DNA of 64,000 nucleotides from Acidicapsa acidisoli. Lineage in GTDB: Bacteria; Acidobacteriota; Terriglobia; Terriglobales; Acidobacteriaceae. Shown here piece after piece: positions 52,246-60,780 of this stretch (position 1 is the stretch's first letter; each line of letters opens with the position of its first letter). Under the pieces are notes generated by a model, which saw only the letters and a list, made by a program, of their open reading frames with translations, had not been told where the DNA came from and searched no databases. The stretch covers positions 1,178,001-1,242,000 of the forward strand of contig NZ_JAGSYI010000002.1 in assembly GCF_025685625.1 (NCBI RefSeq), given 5' to 3'. A program made the translations under genes and the position numbers.

Positions 52246-53047
52246 GCGCCTTGAAAAAACGTTGGCGCGAGTCGCACGCGAGCAGGGATTGGCGCAAGAA
52301 CGCCTTCGCAGGTGGGTCTCCTTTCTGGCCCTATGTGGCGTGCTGGAAAGAGCAGTCCATGAGGGCTTCCTGGACAACTACTACCTTAAGGGCGGCGTTG
52401 CCATGGAACTCCGCTTTGCAGAGGGAGCGCGCGCTACAAAGGATGTAGACATCGGCCTCGCCGGTGAACGGACAGAACGCCTTCAAGCCTTCCGTGACGC
52501 GCTGGCGTTGGGATTCGATGAATTCAGTTTTCAACTGAAGGGTAAGCCGCTGAACATGGACAATGCAGACGCGCTTCGCCTCGAACTAGGTGTTCTATAC
52601 CGCACCCGCGCCTGGCAAACCATTGACGTTGATCTCGGCCCCGCAGGATCGGGCGCAGTCGACTTTGTGGAGCCGACTATTCCTGGCCTTAGCGCCATGG
52701 GTCTCAGAATCCCATCGCCGGTTCGCTGCCTAAACCTGAGCGAGCAGATCGCGCAGAAATTGCACGCTTGCACTGGGCCTTATTCGAAAGGGCGGGCTCG
52801 TGATGTTTTGGACATTCTGCTAATTGATCTTCTGGGCAAGATGGACGCGAAGGCTGTACTGACCGCCGCCGAGCACGTGTTTGCGCAGCGAGCGACCCAC
52901 AATTTTCCACCGGCAATCGAGATTCCAGCAGACTGGAGGCCAGAGCTCGAAGCCCTGGCGAAAGAGCTTGGCTATCTGGTAACCTCTGCGGCAGAGATCG
53001 AAGCCCGATTCCGCATATGTGTGGACAGAATAGTGAGCGCCAACTAA
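52226..53047 (+). CDS. abiEii: AbiEii nucleotidyltransferase toxin
   Basis: The 273-residue protein is a GTP-binding nucleotidyltransferase toxin of phage-abortive infection. It shows the DNA polymerase beta-like centre: KGGVAMELRF at residues about 55-64, TKDVDIG at 71-77 and a later basic motif. The start (GGTGAAGGTGA, ATG at 52226) lies inside the end of abiEi. All expected motifs are intact. Acts in the cytoplasm as an abortive infection or element-maintenance module. Confidence 0.9.
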   Translation: MSPRPPERLEKTLARVAREQGLAQERLRRWVSFLALCGVLERAVHEGFLDNYYLKGGVAMELRFAEGARATKDVDIGLAGERTERLQAFRDALALGFDEFSFQLKGKPLNMDNADALRLELGVLYRTRAWQTIDVDLGPAGSGAVDFVEPTIPGLSAMGLRIPSPVRCLNLSEQIAQKLHACTGPYSKGRARDVLDILLIDLLGKMDAKAVLTAAEHVFAQRATHNFPPAIEIPADWRPELEALAKELGYLVTSAAEIEARFRICVDRIVSAN

Positions 53048-53078
53048 GGCGCTGGAATTCAAGTTGAAAGTGTTATCC

Positions 53079-54060
53079 TCAACGGCATGATGCGGCACAG
53101 TGAGCCCCGATTGCGGATTCCGCAGGAATGGCCTGGTGGCGACCAGCCTGTTTCAGGCGCTTCACAAAAGTTCTGACAAACTCACTGACCAGCATTGAGC
53201 CATTCTCTGCGCGGGCCACAAGATGCGTGGCCAAGGAAAGATCCTCTTCCAGCAGGGTACAAAGGGCCACGCCGTCCTTTGCGGCGCTCGCTGGCACCGC
53301 GAGGAGACAGGAAGGCTGCGCCACCAACTCGGCACACCATCTCGCACGCTTCTTCCGCGTTCGCGACGTGGTGAATGCGTTCCGGCCCAATTCCAAGGTC
53401 TCGGGCGCGATTCTCAAACGCGTCATATAGTGCCGGGTGAACTTGCCGTTCAAGGAAAATCCATGGCGTCGAACTCAAATGGCTCAGCTTGATGACTTTG
53501 TCGTTCGCGCATCTGTGCCCTTCAGGCAGCACGACAGCGAATGGCGAACTACTGAGAGGCGTGGTAGTAAGGTCCTGATCTTTGGGAGGGTTTGTGATGA
53601 CCGCGAGATCACATTCGCCGGAGCGTACACATGCTGGCAACTCGCCTGCATATCTTGTTGACAGATCAACACGCAGGTTGGGGTAAAGCGGAAGTTCCAT
53701 TGAGCGGAGGATATCGACCAACAGCCGGTCCGCATACGGTGATCTTCCCACCACAATCCGGTGGTCTCTCCCCTGCATGGTTTCGCGGGCATCAAGGACG
53801 GCGATGTCCGAGTGCGCGAGGGCCAGTCGGGCCTGTGCGACATAAGATCTGCCAGCATCGGTTGGAAAAACGCTCTGGCGCTTGCTGTGACTGCGCTCAA
53901 AAAGACAAGTGCCGACATGCCGTTCAACTTTTGCCAGGACGCGGGTCACGCCGGGTTGGCTCAACCCGACCTTCCGGGCGGCACGATGAAAGTTCAGCTC
54001 TTCGGCAAGAGCAACTACTGCGCGGAGATCGTCAAAATGCAGCGAAGGACGGTGTCGCAT
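53079..54060 (-). pseudogene. LysR-family regulator, frameshifted near its C-terminus
   Basis: The first 260 codons encode an intact LysR helix-turn-helix (RAARKVGLSQPGVTRVLAKV) and most of the effector domain. The frame then shifts near 53277 (one extra base in AAAGG): the old frame runs into an Arg-rich end, while the correct continuation (DGVALCTLLEEDLSLATHLV; SEFVRTFVKRLKQA) lies in another phase and stops at 53079. Total length 982 bp, one base over a multiple of three, fits a single insertion. The regulated genes are not known. Confidence 0.75.
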
Positions 54061-54327
54061 AGGAAGATTGCCTCAATTGAACAATTGGAACCAGGCTTTA
54101 CAAATCTTCCAAGAACGTCCAGGTTTTCCACTAAAGCGTCCTCTTTTCCACAATTCTCCAGAGATCGCAGCCTATTGTCAAGTTTGATTCCTCCTGCGAA
54201 ATGGCTTCTCAATCGATGTGATGCGTTTTGGTTATCACCTCCCATCGAATTGGCATTGGACAGCCAGGCCGAAACAAAGGCAGAGTTGCCACAAGGCTCG
54301 CCCACCGAGCTGGATGGAGATACAGCC

Positions 54328-54666
54328 ATGCGAAATACGACCAGGCCCCGCCATACCGCCGCTCCCTCTACAGCACAGGCTCCAAACAAAGCCACGAGCT
54401 TCTCGGGGAATCCGCAGGCGGAGGCGCCGGAGATGTTCAACATTCTGCTCGCTCTCGAATCGGCCCGCGGCCTGCTTTCGGTTCGCGATGTGGCAAGGCT
54501 TCTTGGCAAGTCCATCTTCACCGTTTACCGGTTAGCGGAGCAGCGGAAGATTCCGTCCCTGGTGATCGGTGGCTCCCGCTGTTTCGATCCATCGGTGCTG
54601 GCGTTGTGGCTCTCAAAGAAGGAGCCTTCGCTTGCGACAGCAGCTAGACGTTTCAAGACAGCTTGA
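54328..54666 (+). CDS. Excisionase-like HTH DNA-binding protein
   Basis: The 112-residue protein ends in a MerR/AlpA-like helix-turn-helix (LLSVRDVARLLGKSIFTVYR, then QRKIPSLVIGGSRCFDP) of the sort found in excisionases (HTH_17). The N-terminal 40 residues are polar and disordered. GGAGA precedes the ATG at 54328; the frame is open from 53761, but that part is antisense to the LysR gene. Excisionases of this type control tyrosine integrases, and the integrase gene is 4 kb away in the same element, so it is a candidate for the element's Xis. Confidence 0.75.
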   Translation: MRNTTRPRHTAAPSTAQAPNKATSFSGNPQAEAPEMFNILLALESARGLLSVRDVARLLGKSIFTVYRLAEQRKIPSLVIGGSRCFDPSVLALWLSKKEPSLATAARRFKTA

Positions 54667-54809
54667 AGGATTGAAGAAGCCTTAACCAGGGTTCTGCCCG
54701 ATCCGGTGTGCGTTGGTACTGCAAACGCACCGACCTGGTCGCGCGGCGGTAGCACTGGGCTCGAGACCCTGCCATCACGACTTAGGGTTGGCGTGGGCGG
54801 GATTTCCTA

Positions 54810-56681
54810 CTAAGTTTCTTCAACCTCGTCTGATTCGGCGACAGGGAAGAACCCGCACCGCTGCAACATTGGATCACCCGTGAAATGGTGGAAGACGATC
54901 AGCGGTTGTATGTCTTCAGCCGGTTCTTCGTTTTCAAAGATGATCACCTGCTGCTCTAGGACGCGCGTTGCCAGATCTCTGTAGAATCTATCCTTCAACC
55001 GAAGACGGACGTCAGGCGTCAAATCGGCATCCGCCTGTGCATGATCCTTGTCTCTGAATGTAATGAGGGGAGAATCAAGAACCACCAGCCCGGGATGCGG
55101 TAGACCAACTGATGCGCAATAGCTCAAGAGAGCTATGGTGAACGCAGCGTGCGTGAGCGCACGGGATCCTTTGCCCTGTTCGCGGCGGCGTCTGATCCCA
55201 ATGAAGAAATCCTCCGCCTGCGTATCAAACGATACCGGGCCTTTCACAGGAAACTGCCATGCTTCGAGTATCTTTGAGAACTCTCCTGTAAATGCGGTGA
55301 TAGCGGCAGTCGGGAGGTCTGCCACCGCTCGCTTACCAGGTTTTATCCCGCTGAGCTGATTTGTGGCGGTCTCATACCGACTTTCCAGTGCGGCAATTCG
55401 ATTGTATGTTTCGATCTTCTTCTTGACGTCGAAGCGCAAGTCGCTGAGTCGGCTGTATTCGCTCTCCGATTCCTTGACCGATAGCCTCAGTACATCGTCA
55501 ATTTGACGGTTAGTCTCATTCCATAATTCGCGCCTCTCCTTCATGTCCTTGCGCAACCCTACCGCCTCGCGAGAGAGATCTTCTATCGTCGAAATGAGTT
55601 CCTTGCGAAGCAGTTCAATCTTGGCCTTCTCAACTTCGCATGATTGTCGAATGGCCTTAACGTCGAGACTCAGAACACGCGTTTCCTCATGAACGTGTGA
55701 ATTCTGGGATGCACCGCAGAGTGGACAGGTCTCCGTGCTGAGCGGCGGGAAAAGTGACCCCGCCTCCCAGAGGGCATCCAACCGCGATATGTCCGACTGG
55801 TAATGCTTGTCCAAGAGTTGAAAACGTGCTATCTGAGTTCTTAGTTCATCAGACCTGGCACGATCGATCGCTTGAGCATCTAGCAGAGCCCTCTTCTCCT
55901 GAAGCTGTTGATCTAGAGCCGAGCGATTCGCATTCCATAATTCCTTTGCAGCTGCCAGAGCCGTATTGAGCCGCTCAAGTTGTTCAGACAATTCGTCTGC
56001 TGCCGCCGGATTCTCTCCCAGATCGTCGCGATATTCCTCCATCAATTTTTCCAGCAGCGCGAGTTGCCCTTGTAGCTCAGCTTTCGCGACGGCCAGCTTC
56101 TTCTGTCGGACTAAGGCTGCGTCATCGTGGCCGGTTAAGAACAGCTTGAACGTATTTGACTCGGCGGTTTTCTGGATGTTGTCTCCGCTATGGATTGGCG
56201 AAAGTCGTTTTATGATTTCTTCTTCGTTAACCGCCACAAATCGAGCGAGATTTCGGAACGAGAGGTTCTGAAGCTCATTCTCGACATTCTTCCGGATCTT
56301 CTTGCCATCCAGTCCGGACAACCTCATTAGAAAAGCGCTAATGTTGTCTGGAGCGCTCGAGTTCAGTCGATCGCCCAAAGCCTTGGGTGTGGCCCCTAGG
56401 TCACCTTCACGGAGCTCGAATTCGCCCCCCTGCAGGTTCCTGCTCAAAAAGAAACGTCCCTCTGCGGACTCGATTTCGAGTTCGACTGAGCTGTATGCGC
56501 GTGCTTCTGGTATGAGGTCCAGGCCTGCCGCGCCAAACATGTAGTCAATCGTCTGAAAGAGAAACGACTTGCCCGTGTCCGAGGCACCTGAGACTACGTT
56601 CAAGCCCGGCCCAAAGGTGATCTCGGCGGGTGGCAGGCCCAGGCCCGTAATTCGCATGGTGCGAAGCTGGAATCCGATCAT
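54810..56681 (-). CDS. ABC-3C system: Rad50/SMC-like ATPase
   Basis: The 623-residue protein has Walker A GASDTGKSFL (residues about 32-41), a long coiled-coil middle and a zinc-hook-like TCPLCG (about 318-323). It also has a Walker B strand LVVLDSPLITF (Asp at about 536). This is the ATPase of an ABC three-component conflict system. Its start overlaps the stop of the middle component by 4 bp. In such systems the ATPase senses infection and works with a middle component and an effector-carrying third protein; here all three are present. Confidence 0.8.
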   Translation of the reverse strand: MIGFQLRTMRITGLGLPPAEITFGPGLNVVSGASDTGKSFLFQTIDYMFGAAGLDLIPEARAYSSVELEIESAEGRFFLSRNLQGGEFELREGDLGATPKALGDRLNSSAPDNISAFLMRLSGLDGKKIRKNVENELQNLSFRNLARFVAVNEEEIIKRLSPIHSGDNIQKTAESNTFKLFLTGHDDAALVRQKKLAVAKAELQGQLALLEKLMEEYRDDLGENPAAADELSEQLERLNTALAAAKELWNANRSALDQQLQEKRALLDAQAIDRARSDELRTQIARFQLLDKHYQSDISRLDALWEAGSLFPPLSTETCPLCGASQNSHVHEETRVLSLDVKAIRQSCEVEKAKIELLRKELISTIEDLSREAVGLRKDMKERRELWNETNRQIDDVLRLSVKESESEYSRLSDLRFDVKKKIETYNRIAALESRYETATNQLSGIKPGKRAVADLPTAAITAFTGEFSKILEAWQFPVKGPVSFDTQAEDFFIGIRRRREQGKGSRALTHAAFTIALLSYCASVGLPHPGLVVLDSPLITFRDKDHAQADADLTPDVRLRLKDRFYRDLATRVLEQQVIIFENEEPAEDIQPLIVFHHFTGDPMLQRCGFFPVAESDEVEET

Positions 56682-57157
56682 TGTTCCGCACCCATCGCAT
56701 CAGGGAAGTGGAACTCCGTCGTCCATTCCGCAAATCGCGTCCTAACGAATGCCCGCAAGTCATCATTGCTCATGTCGCCAAAAGTAGTGGCGATCCAATC
56801 TGCTCGTTCACGAAGTGCCTGCACATAGGGCGAGCCAAGCTGGTCTAAGAACGGCTGTGCTGAGTCTCCCGCGCAATATTCGATGCCATTTTCGGTCGCC
56901 AAGCGGTCAATCAGATTGCGGCTGAGTAAGAGAAATAGGCCATTCTGCACGATCGTGTGACGAACCAATAATTCGCCATTCCTCTGTGGAACTCCCGGAT
57001 GGAGACTGTCTGGACCGCCGGCATCCGCAGAATGAACGAGCAGATAGTCGTATGCCATCAGCCGTTGGAGATCAGCGGGCACAGGATACGTGGCAGTCAG
57101 CACTGAGAGTGCTCGCAGGCCAGTTTCAAGAGCACTGTTGAAGGGGCTAGTCGCCAT
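56678..57157 (-). CDS. ABC-3C system: middle component
   Basis: The 159-residue helical protein has no enzymatic motif. It matches the middle component of ABC-3C systems in position and outline (LVHSADAGGPDSLHPGVPQR; LFLLLSRNLIDRLA; YVQALRERADWIATTF). It overlaps both neighbours (4 and 11 bp), so the three genes are surely co-translated. It probably links the effector protein to the ATPase. Confidence 0.75.
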   Translation of the reverse strand: MATSPFNSALETGLRALSVLTATYPVPADLQRLMAYDYLLVHSADAGGPDSLHPGVPQRNGELLVRHTIVQNGLFLLLSRNLIDRLATENGIEYCAGDSAQPFLDQLGSPYVQALRERADWIATTFGDMSNDDLRAFVRTRFAEWTTEFHFPDAMGAEQ

Positions 57158-58241
57158 CGTCCCCTCCTTTCTCTTGCACCCATATCAATCTCTCGGCATT
57201 CGCGAGCTGGTGGCAAATGCCGTGTAAATCCCGTACTTCGGTTTTACCAATTAGCGGAGAGCTAGTTATCGAGAGCTCGGCGGAACGGTTCGTGGTGGCG
57301 ACTAACCTCGTGAACCCGCATGTGTGGGTGGATTCGCAGGTATCCACCACACCGGCATAGACTTGATCCTGCAACTCTTCAAACTCTCTGCCTGGGAGCT
57401 TGTCACGGGAAAAATTGCGTAATGCCTCCGCCGAATAGAAAGCTTCGCGTGATCGGTGATAATGCCTCAAAAGATTCTGCGGGAGTTCATCTGTTTGAGT
57501 CAGCAACTCCTTCCGGTTGTCACTGTACGCTTCGAACAGTTGTTCGACGTATCTTGTCTCGTCTGTCGTGGGCTTTTCGGGAGGAGGTGCCGCAGCAGGC
57601 CGAGGCGGAAGGCCGAGCCCAAAGCGAGCTGTGAAGTAAGGGGTCTTCAAATGCTGGTTGATCGCGTCGAGCACGGGCAAGTATCCGAAAATTGAAAAAT
57701 CAATTCCCTCGATGTGAGAGAGCAGCGCACCGCTCAAGGGAACCGGCGTCTCAGTAATGAAGTTCGCGCAATATGTAGCCCACGCCTTGAGAAGTTCCTG
57801 CTTCAAGACAACTGGCCTACGAAGAAGCGAAGCCAGCTTGGTTCCAACATCCCTTGGCGCTACGAACCTATACCTTCGCGGAAGCGAGTATTCCCCGACC
57901 ATTGTGTAGTAGCTTAATTTCCCCAATTCGCCCCATACATCGGTCGGAGTGAGGGGCTTGTCATAATGTTTGCATTGATAGTTGTCCCAAATTGCTCCGC
58001 CCTCTTCGACGATTCCAATGACGTCGCAGCCCTTATCGCCCGAGCCGCTTGCGTGCTCGACCTTGGCGTATCCCGGGAGACTGCTCGCCCACTCATTGAT
58101 GAAATCTTCCCACTGGTCAGCAGAAAATAGCGCCACTCGTTCGATGGGAGGAATCGGCTGCCCAGTGGCGACCACAAATGGATCGAGTTTTGCAAGAGGC
58201 GGATGCAGCTCAATTGGGGCTGAGCCAGGAACGTTTGCCAT
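57147..58241 (-). CDS. ABC-3C system: effector protein with restriction-endonuclease-like domain
   Basis: The 364-residue protein begins with a restriction-endonuclease-like domain: FINEWASSLPGYAK, the catalytic SGSGDKGCDVIG (Asp at residue 73) and YQCKHYDKP (Lys at residue 91). This is the Mrr-like PD-(D/E)xK fold. The C-terminal half (residues about 190-364) is the ABC-3C coupling domain. The nuclease presumably cuts DNA on activation of the ATPase. It is the first gene of the three. The 58242-58560 gap upstream should hold the promoter. Confidence 0.8.
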   Translation of the reverse strand: MANVPGSAPIELHPPLAKLDPFVVATGQPIPPIERVALFSADQWEDFINEWASSLPGYAKVEHASGSGDKGCDVIGIVEEGGAIWDNYQCKHYDKPLTPTDVWGELGKLSYYTMVGEYSLPRRYRFVAPRDVGTKLASLLRRPVVLKQELLKAWATYCANFITETPVPLSGALLSHIEGIDFSIFGYLPVLDAINQHLKTPYFTARFGLGLPPRPAAAPPPEKPTTDETRYVEQLFEAYSDNRKELLTQTDELPQNLLRHYHRSREAFYSAEALRNFSRDKLPGREFEELQDQVYAGVVDTCESTHTCGFTRLVATTNRSAELSITSSPLIGKTEVRDLHGICHQLANAERLIWVQEKGGDDGD

Positions 58242-58560
58242 GTGGTTTGTTGTGGACTTCCGTGATAAACGATCTTACGGGCCCGAGGTCCCTGACGGCA
58301 AGCCATTTAGTTTGAGTCCGCTTCGATGATTCTCCGATCCAGGGACTGTAGCGGGACTGGTCCCGGGATACGGGCCGGGCCTAGCAATTGAGGAGCCGCC
58401 ATAACGATGAGCACATAATCGGCCAACTATAAAAATAGCTCGTGATTAAGTGAGCGGAAACCGACGAAAGCACTTCTGGTTTCGAATAGCTCAAGGGAGC
58501 AATTCACCTGTTGGCAGAGAAGCGCGAAATGTTCGACCCCGGGCAACCGGTGGCTACTCG
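58242..58560. other. Gap between the ABC-3C operon and the integrase
   Basis: About 320 bases with no supported gene. Both neighbours read leftward, so this gap lies after the integrase stop and before the ABC-3C start. It contains a short GC-rich symmetrical stretch (GGGACTGGTCCCGGGATACGG near 58353-58373), which may be part of a terminator or a regulator site. No other structure seen. Confidence 0.4.
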
Positions 58561-59796
58561 CTAAAGCATCGCCGCCAGCGTTGACGATTCGACCTTCTGG
58601 CGCAGATCGTCGAGACGCAGCGACTTGAGGTACTTCTCTGTGGTGGCGATGTTCTTGTGTCCGAGAAGTGTTTGCAGCGTCTTGATGTCGATGCCGGACT
58701 GGAGAATCTGCGTGGCGAATGTGTGACGCCACTTGTGCAGATAGAACTTCTGGCAATACGGCCCGTCACTGCACTTGCCCTGTCGGGTCTTGCAGCGTTT
58801 GCAATTCAACTTCGCGCGGTAGGCAATCTCCTTGCCAAGTTCGAGCAGGTGCGCGTCGGGCTTATCGCCGCCGTAGTTTGGCCGCTTCGGATGTTTCGGT
58901 GTGGGGAAGATCAGCACGGAGTCCGGCTGTTTCTTCTTATGCTTGCTGAGCGACTCCAGAAGCGCATGTGGAATGGGGACACTTCGCTCCTCGTAGCTCT
59001 TGGGAGTGAACCCGAATTCGGGCCTGGGGCGGACGCTCAGTGTGCCGGCCTGCCAGTTCACATCTTCCCAGGCCAGGCAGGAGAGCTCGCGAGATCGAAA
59101 CCCGGAGCAAAGGAAGACCTGAAAGACGAGCCGTTCCTCGGGAGTGCACGCTTCGAAAAAGCGAGTCAGCTCCTCGCGTTCGTAAATCTCAACGCGCTTG
59201 TCGATGGTCCGCGGCCAGTCGCCCTTGCGAAGCTGGATGTTCGCGCCGGCATGGCGCATCGCCTGAAGCATGACGATGACGCGCTTGTTGATGGTCTTTT
59301 GATTGAGATCCTCGCCGCGGCCGGCGGCGAAGAGCGCCATCGCGTCCGAGCGCCCGAGCCGATCGACATAATGCTTCTTGCATACCTTTTGGAACCAGGC
59401 AAGATCGCCGGAATAGGCGCGGAAGGTAGCATCGCCCTTGGTGGCCTTCACCTCAGCCAGGTAGGCTTCGACGGCAGCACGAATCGTCGTTGATGAGGAG
59501 GCGGCGACAGGCTCTTCTTCCGGCGCCTCGATCTCGCCGGAGAGGATTCCAGAGTGGAGCTGCCAGGCGTCCAGCGCTTCACGCGGCGATGTCCCGACCG
59601 GACGGGTGCGGCGTTTGCCGTCCTCCCGCCAGTCGAGGTAGAAGGTGCCACCGGTCGAGCGCCGTGGCGTGCCGTCGATCAGAACGAGCTCCGGCTTTGG
59701 CCTCCCATTGACCTTGACCACCGGGAAAAATTGCCATTTGCCGTCGTGTGCGAGATACTTCTTGAGGTTGGCTTTGCGTCCAGGTTTACTATCCAT
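58561..59796 (-). CDS. int: Tyrosine site-specific integrase of the element
   Basis: The 411-residue protein has an arm-binding N-terminus, a core-binding domain (TTIRAAVEAYLAEVKATKGD) and a catalytic domain with all expected residues: R234 (GFRSRELS), H354 and R357 (HKWRHTFAT), H380 (LLGHKN) and the nucleophile Y389 (TTEKYL). It inserts the element into the tRNA-Gly. The start at 59796 lies 150 bp from the tRNA and inside one of the TGGATAGTAA repeats, so the integrase may repress its own expression. Full length and apparently functional. Confidence 0.93.
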   Translation of the reverse strand: MDSKPGRKANLKKYLAHDGKWQFFPVVKVNGRPKPELVLIDGTPRRSTGGTFYLDWREDGKRRTRPVGTSPREALDAWQLHSGILSGEIEAPEEEPVAASSSTTIRAAVEAYLAEVKATKGDATFRAYSGDLAWFQKVCKKHYVDRLGRSDAMALFAAGRGEDLNQKTINKRVIVMLQAMRHAGANIQLRKGDWPRTIDKRVEIYEREELTRFFEACTPEERLVFQVFLCSGFRSRELSCLAWEDVNWQAGTLSVRPRPEFGFTPKSYEERSVPIPHALLESLSKHKKKQPDSVLIFPTPKHPKRPNYGGDKPDAHLLELGKEIAYRAKLNCKRCKTRQGKCSDGPYCQKFYLHKWRHTFATQILQSGIDIKTLQTLLGHKNIATTEKYLKSLRLDDLRQKVESSTLAAML

Positions 59797-59909
59797 GTTT
59801 ACTATCCACCACGCAATCGAGATGGCGCCGGAATGGCAAATTGGGGACCGTCGGGGAACCCTGTTTTCGAGTTCCAGTATAGCAAGATGGATAGTAAGTT
59901 GGATAGTAA
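59786..59909. repeat. Right-end TGGATAGTAA repeats (putative integrase arm sites)
   Basis: Two copies on the minus strand (59786-59795 and 59799-59808) and two on the plus strand (59888-59897 and 59900-59909) of the decamer TGGATAGTAA. The left end of the element has three perfect copies and a degenerate one. The pairs are spaced 2-3 bp apart. The two minus-strand copies overlap or adjoin the int start codon. Confidence 0.65.
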
Positions 59910-59945
59910 GCGACCGCTAGCAGCGTAAGTCATTGATTTTAAAGG

Positions 59946-60020
59946 GCGGGAGTAGTTCAGTGGCAGAACGTCAGCTTCCCAAGCTGAATGTCGCCGGTTC
60001 GATCCCGGTCTCCCGCTCCA
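59946..60020 (+). tRNA. tRNA-Gly (anticodon CCC), element attachment gene
   Basis: A complete cloverleaf of 75 nt including an encoded CCA: a 7-bp acceptor stem (GCGGGAG / CTCCCGC), a D arm, a 5-bp anticodon stem (TCAGC / GCTGA) with loop TTCCCAA giving anticodon CCC, and a T arm with GGTTCGATCC. Its first 33 bases repeat at 2938-2970 and form attR. The 3' half belongs to the host chromosome; the 5' half was supplied by the element. Confidence 0.95.
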
Positions 60021-60780
60021 TAAGAATCAATGACATACAACGAAGCTATATAGATCTCTGCTCCAATTACATCCGGAAGAGGCTTTATTCGTTGATCGGC
60101 TGCCGGCAGCCTGTTCTCCACCCGCGTCTGCGCGTACACGTTCTGGTTTAAATCGAGGGTGAGTAGGCAGCGGTCAGAACTCATTGAATGATCAGGCGAA
60201 AGCCGGATGCAATGATATAAACGCGGGCTTCCATTGATTGCCAGAAGACTGCGCTTCAGCCGCGACAGTTGACATATTCCCTGAGCATATGGCTGAATAC
60301 AAACAGATGCAGAAGCTCACTCACTATTTGGCGAAGCTTGTGTTCTCCTCCGAGCCGATCTCCTGTTGTTCGTGTTGTTGTTGACTTCTTGTCTCTATCC
60401 TCCAAATCAAAATTGATTGCGTGAGCGCGTAAGGTGCTCAGTCTCGGTTTCTGTTAAGCCAACAGGCCTTAGCTGAACGCTCGGGACTGCTCCATCTCTA
60501 TCGCGCGATCTTTCTCGTGCACAGCGAGTCAGTGCCCGCGCAGTCGGACCCAAATAATTAAACGAGAAAGCCGGTTAAGACCATGAATCGACAAATTGCA
60601 TTTGAACAAGGTCGTTGTTGTCCTATAACTCAGTTCGCTGAATGAAGAGGATACGCTCTGCCTCATAGACATGCGGGCGTAGTCATCCCAAAAAAAATTT
60701 GACCGCAGACGTTTGCATCGAAGCGGTCTATGACAGAGCTTCGCGAGCTACTGTCTTCTCTCGCAATCTGGAGGCAATGA
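60021..60780. other. Non-coding region between tRNA-Gly and the TonB-type receptor
   Basis: I find no gene in these 760 bases. The receptor start is preceded by GGAGG (60773 region), so the promoter probably lies within the last 300 bases. AT-rich patches occur near 60540-60610. This is chromosomal DNA outside the element. Confidence 0.5.

Noticed and set aside
53761-54327. N-terminal extension of the excisionase-like protein
   Set aside because: It is antisense to the LysR gene; a good ribosome site supports the start at 54328.
58657-59493. 278-residue plus-strand frame
   Set aside because: Antisense to the integrase with all its catalytic residues.
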